Under the pieces are notes generated by a model. It was not told the origin of the DNA, did not search any database, and was given only the letters and a program-made list of their open reading frames with translations. Made by a program: the position numbers and the translations under genes. A stretch of 32,685 nt of DNA from contig JANQIN010000010.1 in assembly GCA_028282145.1 (NCBI GenBank), positions 1-32,685 of the forward strand, read 5' to 3'. This document shows, one piece after another, positions 14,710 through 21,076 of the stretch (the stretch's first letter is position 1; each line of letters starts with the position of its first letter). Source of the DNA: Thermodesulfobacteriota bacterium. Lineage in GTDB: Bacteria > Desulfobacterota > Desulfuromonadia > Desulfuromonadales > Geopsychrobacteraceae.

Positions 14710-16176
14710 TTACACCAAACCGGCGTCGGTTGACAAGGACCTTTTCAAAGCCGGCCAACTCCCCATAAACCACTCCACCCAGCGATGGACATCGGTACGA
14801 CGAATCTGGTGTCGAAGCAGCTTCATCCGGCGCTGTCGCTTCTCCAACGGCATAGTGAAAGCCCGGTAGATCGCGTCGGCGGTCGCTTCGATATCATAAG
14901 GATTCACCAACAGGGCACCGGACCCCAGCTGATCGGCTGCGCCGGCAAATTCGCTCAGGATAAGGACCGAGTTCCCATCAACTGAGCTGGCACAGTACTC
15001 TTTGGCCACCAGGTTCATCCCGTCGCGTAACGGCGAGATCAGAGCAATCTCACAGCTGCGATAATGAGCCAACAGTTGCACCCGGTCCAGGCTGCGAAAA
15101 ACATAATGGATGGGCACCCACCCCTGGTGACTGAAACGAGCATTGATTCGTCCAGCCAGTCCATCCAGCACCTCCTTCAGGTTCTGGTAATCGGGCACCA
15201 GGGTACGGCTCGGCACGACCACCTGCAGCAAAGAGATCTGACGCTGTAGATCGGGGTATTTTTCCAGTGCCCGCTCAAAAGCCAGGAAACGTTCCGGTAT
15301 CCCTTTGGTGTAATCCAGTCGATCGATCCCCAGCATCAGCTGACGTTTGCCCAGATTCTCATGAAGGTACCAAGCCGCTTCAGCCACCTCCTGTGCCCTG
15401 GCCCCTTCATTGAACTCATCGAAATCGATGCTGATCGGGAAATGCCCGACAACGACAGTACGTTCACCCAGTGTCAGCCGGGTGACACGGCGGCGGATAT
15501 CGATATGTACCCCCGGCACCAGCTCCCGCACACACTGAACGAAATTCCGTCGGTCGCGCAGGGTTTGGAAGCCGACCAGATCATACGCCAGAAGCCCCTG
15601 CAGCAGATCCTGCTTCCAAGGCAGCCGGCGAAACAGGTCCAGCGAGGGAAAGGGGATATGGAGAAAGAAAGCCGCCCTTTGCTTTGGACATTTCTGTCGC
15701 AGATAGTGTCCTGTCAGCAACAACTGGTAGTCGTGAATCCAGACAAAATCTTCCTCTTGGGTCTCGCAACAGATGGTTTCGGCAAAACGGGCATTAACCG
15801 ATCGGTAGACCTGCCAGGTCTGACGGCTGAAACGGGTGTTGCCCAGCAGGTCATGGAACAGGGGCCAGAGAGTTTCGTTGGAGAAACCCCGATAATACTG
15901 CTCCACTTCGTCCTCAGACAGAGGGACAGATACCATACGGTATCCCTGTTCCTGCTCCAGGGAGTCGAGTAGATGCTCGACCGGAGCGTCCTCGGTGCAA
16001 CCTGGCCAACCGATCCACAAGCCCTTGTTTTTCTGCACCACCGGGGCCAGGGCTGTGACCAGCCCCCCCGCCCCGGCACGGATGCTCCATTCGTCATCGT
16101 CCTTTTGAATTGTCACCGGAAGCCGGTTGGAAACGATCACCAGCCTCCGATTGTCGGAGTGCAGTGTCTGAATCAT
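14710..16176 (-). CDS. otsA: alpha,alpha-trehalose-phosphate synthase (GT20)
   Basis: A 488-residue enzyme that joins glucose from a nucleotide sugar, normally UDP-glucose, to glucose 6-phosphate to give trehalose 6-phosphate. Motifs in family order: RLVIVSNRLPV (11-21), GLWIGWPG (52-59), VWIHDYQLLL (145-154), GIDRLDYTKGIPERF (283-297) and SPLRDGMNLVAKEY (about 379-392). The start at 16176 is the ATG that overlaps the otsB stop (ATGA) and has ggaggg 8 nt upstream, inside otsB; the ATG at 16191 lies before that site. Its partner phosphatase is immediately upstream, so the pair makes free trehalose, usually for osmotic or desiccation stress. Confidence 0.94.
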   Translation of the reverse strand: MIQTLHSDNRRLVIVSNRLPVTIQKDDDEWSIRAGAGGLVTALAPVVQKNKGLWIGWPGCTEDAPVEHLLDSLEQEQGYRMVSVPLSEDEVEQYYRGFSNETLWPLFHDLLGNTRFSRQTWQVYRSVNARFAETICCETQEEDFVWIHDYQLLLTGHYLRQKCPKQRAAFFLHIPFPSLDLFRRLPWKQDLLQGLLAYDLVGFQTLRDRRNFVQCVRELVPGVHIDIRRRVTRLTLGERTVVVGHFPISIDFDEFNEGARAQEVAEAAWYLHENLGKRQLMLGIDRLDYTKGIPERFLAFERALEKYPDLQRQISLLQVVVPSRTLVPDYQNLKEVLDGLAGRINARFSHQGWVPIHYVFRSLDRVQLLAHYRSCEIALISPLRDGMNLVAKEYCASSVDGNSVLILSEFAGAADQLGSGALLVNPYDIEATADAIYRAFTMPLEKRQRRMKLLRHQIRRTDVHRWVEWFMGSWPALKRSLSTDAGLV

Positions 16177-17000
16177 GAATGGGCCCTCCAACTTTCAAGA
16201 AACAAGGTCAGCTCTCCCGGAGGACGAAGCCAGACACTGGCCGCGGTTTCACGGTATTCCGCACGAACCAACACCGACAGCCCATGCCCTGACAGAGCGT
16301 TAAAGGCATCCTCGTCGGTCATATCGTCCCCCAGGTAAGCCGCAAGCACCCCTTCCGGCTCTTCTTTCAGAAGTTGCCGTACGACATCCCCTTTGGTGCG
16401 CCCCTGACAACGTAACTCAAGACCCCCATCAAACCGATGAACCTCAAGAGCCACACCATCGGTCAACGGCAACCACACCTCCAGAACACGATTACCGAGT
16501 GCTTTCTGCTCGGCCGCCCCCTTTCCCCTCCAGTGAACAGCGACACTGGCAGGTTTAATCTCCAGGGCCGTCCCCAGATCGGACATCTGATCGGCAGCCT
16601 GCTGTAGATTGTTCCGGACCGGCTCTGGCAAAGGGTGGCGTTCGAGAGACTGATTCGGCTTCTGCCGTTCCCAGCCATGCCCTCCCCAGACCTCCAGGGA
16701 GCGGGCCAGAGGCATCAGGGCCTGGATTTCAGAGACTTTCCGACCACTGACAAGGACAAGGCGAGTGTCTTCCTGGCCGGCAAGAGCCTTCAAGGCCGGC
16801 ATGATCTCCGGATAAGGCACCGCCCGGTCCCGGTCCACATGAAATGGGGCCAGGGTCCCGTCATAATCCAGCATCAACAGGCGCCGAGATGCCAGAGGGA
16901 GCTCCTCCAGAAAAATCGTCAATGGCTGCTGCGACAGATGCCAGGGCGGTTCTTTATGGCGATGCAGATGAGGGTGATTCATGATGGTTTTCGGGAACAT
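16173..17000 (-). CDS. otsB: trehalose-6-phosphate phosphatase
   Basis: A 275-residue HAD-superfamily phosphatase that removes phosphate from trehalose 6-phosphate. HAD motif I is LMLDYDGTLAPF (Asp45 nucleophile, Asp47), the second motif lies around VLVSGRK, and the acidic motif IV is GDDMTDEDAF (about 224-233). The stop codon overlaps the otsA start by ATGA, so the two are translationally coupled in the order otsB-otsA. The start is uncertain: ATG 17000 has gagaggg directly against it (no spacing), while ATG 16982 (MNHPHLH) has no clear site. The product is not affected either way. Confidence 0.92.
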   Translation of the reverse strand: MFPKTIMNHPHLHRHKEPPWHLSQQPLTIFLEELPLASRRLLMLDYDGTLAPFHVDRDRAVPYPEIMPALKALAGQEDTRLVLVSGRKVSEIQALMPLARSLEVWGGHGWERQKPNQSLERHPLPEPVRNNLQQAADQMSDLGTALEIKPASVAVHWRGKGAAEQKALGNRVLEVWLPLTDGVALEVHRFDGGLELRCQGRTKGDVVRQLLKEEPEGVLAAYLGDDMTDEDAFNALSGHGLSVLVRAEYRETAASVWLRPPGELTLFLESWRAHS

Positions 17001-17163
17001 CCCTCTCGGTTGAAGGTCATTAAACGGACGCCATAGAAAATCCTTTCACCATCACCTTAGTGTATCAGGCACATTAAAATGCACAACCATCTGATTTTTC
17101 AAGACTATTTACCAAACCAGCTCTAAAGCTGGCCCGGGAATAAAAATGAAGGACAAATACCGC

Positions 17164-17192
17164 TTGACAGAGATGGGCGACTCCGCTATAAA
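17164..17192 (+). promoter_or_regulatory. promoter of tRNA-Phe
   Basis: TTGACA (17164-17169), a 17-nt spacer and TATAAA (17187-17192), placed 11 nt before the mature tRNA 5' end. Near-consensus in sequence and spacing. Confidence 0.85.
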
Positions 17193-17203
17193 TCCCATCT
17201 CGC

Positions 17204-17279
17204 GCCCAGATAGCTCAGTCGGTAGAGCAGTGGATTGAAAATCCACGTGTCGGCAGTTCGATTCTGTCTCTGGGCACCA
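17204..17279 (+). tRNA. tRNA-Phe (anticodon GAA), CCA encoded
   Basis: A 76-nt cloverleaf. Acceptor gcccaga pairs with tctgggc; D arm gctc/gagc; anticodon stem gtgga/tccac around ttGAAaa; T arm ggcag/ctgtc with loop ttcgatt; discriminator A followed by a genomic CCA (17277-17279). It has its own promoter just upstream and a strong terminator just downstream, so it is a single-gene unit. Confidence 0.97.
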
Positions 17280-17288
17280 TTGATTACG

Positions 17289-17323
17289 AAAGCCCCACCA
17301 TCTCAGATGGTGGGGCTTTTTGT
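17289..17323 (+). terminator. terminator of tRNA-Phe
   Basis: A 14-bp stem aaagccccaccatc/gatggtggggcttt with a 3-nt loop, followed by a T run, 10 nt after the tRNA. Confidence 0.93.
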
Positions 17324-17378
17324 TTTCCGACAGACATAAGGCATACTGTTTTCGTCATCTGAACGAAAGGGGAGAACC

Positions 17379-18014
17379 ATGAAAGTTGTAGGTTTTAACG
17401 GAAGCCCACGAAGGGTTGGGAATACCGCATCCTCGATAACAGCGGTTTTCACCGAACTGGAAAAAGCGGGCATCGAAACAGAGATGGTTCATGTTGGCAA
17501 GGAAAGGGTGCAGGGGTGTATCGCCTGTATGGTGTGCGCTAAAAAGCAGGACGAAACCTGTGCTCTGAAAGACGATCCGGTCAACGAATGGGTCCAGAAG
17601 ATCAAAAAAGCTGACGGTATTCTTCTGGGGTCCCCCGTCTATTTTGCCGGTGTCGCCGGGACGATGAAATCGTTTCTTGATCGTGCCTTTTTTGTCTCCA
17701 CCGTCAACGGCAGCCTGTTTCGTCACAAGGTCGGTGCAGCGGTCGCAGCCGTCCGCCGTTCCGGCGGCCTTCCGACCATCAACGGTCTGAATCATTACAT
17801 CAATTACGCAGAGATGATCATGCCGTCCTCCAACTATTGGAATGTGGCTCACGGTCTGATGCCCGGAGAGATCGAACAGGACGAGGAAGGCGTTCAAATC
17901 ATGGAAGTCCTGGGCCGTAACATGGCCTGGGTGATGAAGCTTGTCGAACATGGTAAAGAGGCGGTTCCTGCTCCTGCACCGGTCCGCAAAACCTTAACCA
18001 ACTTCATCCGCTAA
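17379..18014 (+). CDS. iron-sulfur flavoprotein of the NADPH-dependent FMN reductase family
   Basis: A 211-residue flavodoxin-fold protein. The N-terminal GFNGSPRRVGNT (5-16) is the FMN phosphate loop, and GSPVYFAGVAGTMKSFLDR is the second FMN-contact segment. Between them lies C-x2-C-x2-C-x7-C (Cys47, 50, 53, 61), the compact cluster motif of Isf-type iron-sulfur flavoproteins, which bind FMN and one [4Fe-4S] cluster and shuttle electrons in anaerobes. The ribosome site (gggg aga, 4 nt before the ATG) is good. It is monocistronic: the tRNA terminator is upstream and a hairpin at 18075 downstream. Partners (ferredoxin, NAD(P)H, oxidants such as O2 or peroxide) cannot be told from the sequence. 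Confidence 0.88.
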   Translation: MKVVGFNGSPRRVGNTASSITAVFTELEKAGIETEMVHVGKERVQGCIACMVCAKKQDETCALKDDPVNEWVQKIKKADGILLGSPVYFAGVAGTMKSFLDRAFFVSTVNGSLFRHKVGAAVAAVRRSGGLPTINGLNHYINYAEMIMPSSNYWNVAHGLMPGEIEQDEEGVQIMEVLGRNMAWVMKLVEHGKEAVPAPAPVRKTLTNFIR

Positions 18015-18074
18015 CCCTCGGCGGCCCACTCTTTCTACAACCCGAGCCCGAAAACGGGGGCGTCATCGATCAAG

Positions 18075-18100
18075 CGGCTACGGTCTTCCGTAGCCGTTTT
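18075..18100 (+). terminator. terminator of the iron-sulfur flavoprotein gene
   Basis: A perfect 9-bp stem cggctacgg/ccgtagccg with a tctt loop, followed by four T. Confidence 0.88.
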
Positions 18101-18149
18101 CGTTTATCGCCACTGGTCCTCAGGCTCCGAACCCAATAAACTGATCGGT

Positions 18150-18518
18150 ATGAGGATCGGCCTTCACATTGCCGCACCGGCTGAAGCCGTATGGCACACG
18201 CTGTGTTCCTTTCGTCAATGGCCACTGTGGGGGCCCAGTGTAAGAAAGGTTCAATGCGATCAGACACAGCTTCAGAGCGACAGTTCCGGCAGGGTACAGA
18301 CTCTGTTCGGGTTCTGGCTCCCCTTCGAAGTCACCGGTTATTCTCCGGGCCATTACTGGAAATGGAAGGTTGGCGGTATCGATGCCACGGGCCACCGTGT
18401 GATCCCCATGGGCAAAAACAACTGCCGTCTTGAATTTGAGTTCCCTCTCTGGGCCTTCCCTTATGGAATTGTCTGTCACATCGCAGCCCGCCGCATCGCC
18501 CGGCTTTGTCAGAACTGA
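18150..18518 (+). CDS. SRPBCC (START-like) superfamily protein
   Basis: A 122-residue single-domain protein. The opening strand and helix, GLHIAAPAEAVWHTLCSFRQWPLWGPSVRKV, is the classic SRPBCC/polyketide-cyclase pattern (PAEAVW...W.P.V), followed by G-x-V-x-T/F-G-W-L-P-F strands and a C-terminal helix. The fold holds a hydrophobic ligand; members include cyclases and lipid-binding proteins. The frame is open upstream but the family N-terminus aligns with ATG 18150. There is no clear ribosome site, so expression may be low. It is shorter than most members (about 140 residues). Ligand unknown. Confidence 0.65.
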   Translation: MRIGLHIAAPAEAVWHTLCSFRQWPLWGPSVRKVQCDQTQLQSDSSGRVQTLFGFWLPFEVTGYSPGHYWKWKVGGIDATGHRVIPMGKNNCRLEFEFPLWAFPYGIVCHIAARRIARLCQN

Positions 18519-18676
18519 GATGCTGTTTTTCCTTGGGTCGACAAGCCTCTTTCCGGTACACTGCCGACAGAATCCTCCTCCTGTATCCGTGAGCGGATGG
18601 CGAGAAATAGGTGCAAGGGCTTGGGCATGGATTCGTTAATCCACTCACTGATTCAGGATCATGAAAGAAAAGAGCA

Positions 18677-18940
18677 ATGAACGACGATAAGCATCAGAAA
18701 TTGATCCAACAACTGGAAGAAGACGGCTTACTTCAGGTTCGCAACGATTTTGAAGAGGGGAAGTACGGCAAAAACAACGCCAGCCCTGAATACAAGATTG
18801 TGGAAGCCTGGATGGACAAACAGCACCGCCAACAGATCGATAACGCCATGGCGATGAAGGAAGAGCCCAAGCGCCTCATGGCCTTTGTGGGGCTGGTCAT
18901 CGCTTTCATAGGCCTGCTGTACTATATTTTCGCCTACTGA
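18677..18940 (+). CDS. small protein with a single C-terminal membrane segment
   Basis: An 87-residue protein. Residues 1-65 are hydrophilic and helical (QQLEEDGLLQVRNDFEEGKYG...), and residues 68-86 (LMAFVGLVIAFIGLLYYIF) form one membrane helix at the very C-terminus, as in tail-anchored proteins. The ribosome site is weak (a-rich, aagaaaagag). It lies 167 nt before the ACIII operon on the same strand. I do not recognise the family. Codon use and composition look coding, and the frame ends cleanly after the helix. Confidence 0.6.
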   Translation: MNDDKHQKLIQQLEEDGLLQVRNDFEEGKYGKNNASPEYKIVEAWMDKQHRQQIDNAMAMKEEPKRLMAFVGLVIAFIGLLYYIFAY

Positions 18941-19107
18941 GGCAGACCTGTTCGACAAAAGCGACAACAGCATGCAGAATCTTAACCCGTTCGGTTGAAA
19001 TTGACCGGGTCCTATGGTTGACTAACAGCTTAATAGCCATTGGCAATTTTGAGTGTCGTCTCTTTGGCGACTTGAATGTTTGATTCAATCTCTGTAGGGA
19101 CACTGCG

Positions 19108-20358
19108 ATGCTGCTGGAGAACATCCCCCTGCTCCACATCCTCTCAACCCTGGTGTGGTTGCTCCACTTTCCGCTGGCCGCTCTTTTTATCGGGATGGGC
19201 CTTGTCGCCCTGATCTCCCGTCTGTACGGTCAGCTCGATCGCGAACATCATCGATTTCGCCTCAGCGACCTATTGCTGGAACGTCTTCCGGGCTTCAAAT
19301 CCGGCCTGTTGCTTCTGGCGACCCTGGGATTAAACCTCTGGGTACTTCGGCTCCATTATCCGGCCCTGCCGATCCCCTTCCTTTACTGGCTGGTGGTGCT
19401 GGGAGTTCTGGCCTCGGGAGTCTGGCTGATCCATCTGTCCCGTTATTTGTTCCAGCGCCAGTTCAACGATCCGTTCAGCTACCTCATCGGCTTTATCGGG
19501 GTCGCCCAGATTGCCGCTGTCTACTTTCTGATTCTCTGCGGCGCAGGACTTCTTCTCTCCCCCGAGACATGGCCCCTTCTGGGGCAACAGCCTCTTCTTT
19601 ATCTCTCTTGGAACGGCGTGGCCCAATTTGGGCAGTTCATGGCTCTGGTTCCGACTCTGACCGCCGGTATCGTGCTGCTACTGGGGCGTCTGGGGGACAA
19701 CCCCTGTGAAAACTTCCGCCGCTTTACCGAGCGCTGTGCCGTCGTGGTGGCTCTGCCGGCCCTGCTTGCCCTGCCGGCCCTGCTGGTTTTCGGCCTTAAC
19801 ACGGCCCCAACCCTGGCCTGGTCCTGGCCGCTGATCCTCCTGCTGGCTCTGCTGATCGTTCTGGCGGCGCTGGTGGCCTTGGTTCTGGTGCAACCGCTGC
19901 TCGGTGGCGGACCGGCCCGTTCCGGTCTCATTGCATCGATCGGCCTGGCCCTCTTCCCGCTATGGGTCTTTAAAACCATTGCCGGTCAAGCAGTCGTTCT
20001 GACCCCCTATACTTTGGATACCAGCCTTTTGTACCAGAAGGTCCCACTGGAAGCGCGTCTGGGAACCGCCTCTAAGAAGCCTGTCGAGAAAGAGGAAAAG
20101 GCCCCCAAGATCGACCTGGCTCGCGGTGAGAGGGTCTTTAAGTCGATCTGTGCCACCTGCCATGCTTGGGATAAAAAGGTCGTCGGACCGTCCTATGCAT
20201 CGGTGGTACCCAAGTACAAGGGGAATGTGGACAGCTTGAAAGACTTCATCCGCAACCCTGCCAAGATTAATCCGGACTACCCGGCCATGCCCAATCTGGG
20301 ATTGTCGGAGCGTGATATTGATGCAGTGGCCCATTATCTGCTGAGTCAGGTGAACTGA
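19108..20358 (+). CDS. ACIII-associated membrane protein fused to a C-terminal monoheme cytochrome c
   Basis: A 416-residue protein. Residues 1 to about 310 hold roughly eight hydrophobic segments (first about 8-36, last about 275-300). A charged linker (KKPVEKEEKAPK) follows, then a class I cytochrome c domain from about 335: heme site CATCH (Cys348-His352), downstream AMPNLGLSERDIDAVAHYLL with the likely Met axial ligand. The canonical ACIII has a separate lipoprotein cytochrome, ActE; here the cytochrome is attached to a membrane domain. The domain does not look like NrfD to me; a distant bd-oxidase or other heme-membrane relation cannot be excluded. actA follows after 1 nt. Ribosome site aggga 7 nt upstream. 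Confidence 0.8.
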   Translation: MLLENIPLLHILSTLVWLLHFPLAALFIGMGLVALISRLYGQLDREHHRFRLSDLLLERLPGFKSGLLLLATLGLNLWVLRLHYPALPIPFLYWLVVLGVLASGVWLIHLSRYLFQRQFNDPFSYLIGFIGVAQIAAVYFLILCGAGLLLSPETWPLLGQQPLLYLSWNGVAQFGQFMALVPTLTAGIVLLLGRLGDNPCENFRRFTERCAVVVALPALLALPALLVFGLNTAPTLAWSWPLILLLALLIVLAALVALVLVQPLLGGGPARSGLIASIGLALFPLWVFKTIAGQAVVLTPYTLDTSLLYQKVPLEARLGTASKKPVEKEEKAPKIDLARGERVFKSICATCHAWDKKVVGPSYASVVPKYKGNVDSLKDFIRNPAKINPDYPAMPNLGLSERDIDAVAHYLLSQVN

Positions 20359-20359
20359 T

Positions 20360-20893
20360 ATGCGATTGAAAGAGCTCAACTGGACCCGACTGATCATAAC
20401 CGGAATAATTCTGGGGCTTTTCGGCCTTTTTCTGGGAATTCTGGCAGCCCAGACCGGTTGGTGGCAACTGTACGCCCAGACGCCGGAGCAGCCGATCGAT
20501 TTCCCGCACACCAAGCATGCCGGGCAACTGGGCTTGGCCTGCACCTACTGTCATATTCATGTAGAAAAAAGCCGGGAAGCAGGCGCACCGCCTTTGTCAA
20601 TCTGTATGGGCTGTCATCAGAAGATCGCCACCGACAAGCCCGAAATTCAGAAACTGACCCGGTACTACAACGAAAAGAAACCGGTTGAATGGGGGCGAAT
20701 TCATAACCTTCCGTCCTTTATCTACTTTTCGCACAAACGCCACCTGAAAGGAGGCGTTGACTGCAGCAACTGCCATGGCGCCGTCAAACAAATGGCGGAG
20801 GTCAAACAGGTTCGGCCACTGAAAATGGGATGGTGCGTCAGCTGTCATCGCACGTACGACGCCCCCCTGGAATGTTCCACCTGTCATAAATAG
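20360..20893 (+). CDS. actA: ACIII pentaheme cytochrome c subunit (ActA-like)
   Basis: A 177-residue protein with an N-terminal membrane anchor/signal (about 11-30, LIITGIILGLFGLFLGILAA) and five CxxCH heme sites: Cys61-His65, 82-86, 135-139, 159-163 and 172-176. It belongs to the cytochrome c7/c3-like family. ActA of alternative complex III is also a pentaheme protein held by one membrane helix; its hemes carry electrons from the quinol site toward the monoheme cytochrome. It begins 1 nt after the previous stop, with aggtga as ribosome site. The next gene, actB, is 183 nt away across a palindromic element. Confidence 0.88.
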   Translation: MRLKELNWTRLIITGIILGLFGLFLGILAAQTGWWQLYAQTPEQPIDFPHTKHAGQLGLACTYCHIHVEKSREAGAPPLSICMGCHQKIATDKPEIQKLTRYYNEKKPVEWGRIHNLPSFIYFSHKRHLKGGVDCSNCHGAVKQMAEVKQVRPLKMGWCVSCHRTYDAPLECSTCHK

Positions 20894-20914
20894 TGTCTGG
20901 ATGGCACTGAACAT

Positions 20915-21056
20915 GTTTTCAGATCGGTAACGAGGAATTTTTCGTTGTGGCAAGGAAATCAAGAGCTTGCGCGGAGGTGTAGTACTTTTACTCCGCACAA
21001 GCAAGTTCGCAGATTGACACAGCCACAGCGAAAAAGGGCCGTTTCCGAATGAAAAC
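20915..21056. repeat. 142-nt imperfect palindrome inside the ACIII operon (element 2)
   Basis: Arms begin gttttca and end tgaaaac. The halves are inverted copies: aatttttcg-type and cgttgtgg/ccacagcg blocks pair. The centre is an 11-bp near-perfect stem cttgcgcggag/ctccgcacaag (20966-20976 with 20991-21001, one mismatch). The length (142 against 140 nt) matches element 1 at 10970-11109, and the hexamer gcaagg lies at the same offset, 35 nt from the left end, in both. It would form a large RNA hairpin between actA and actB. Confidence 0.75.
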
Positions 21057-21076
21057 TTAAATAGGGTATCGCTTTT

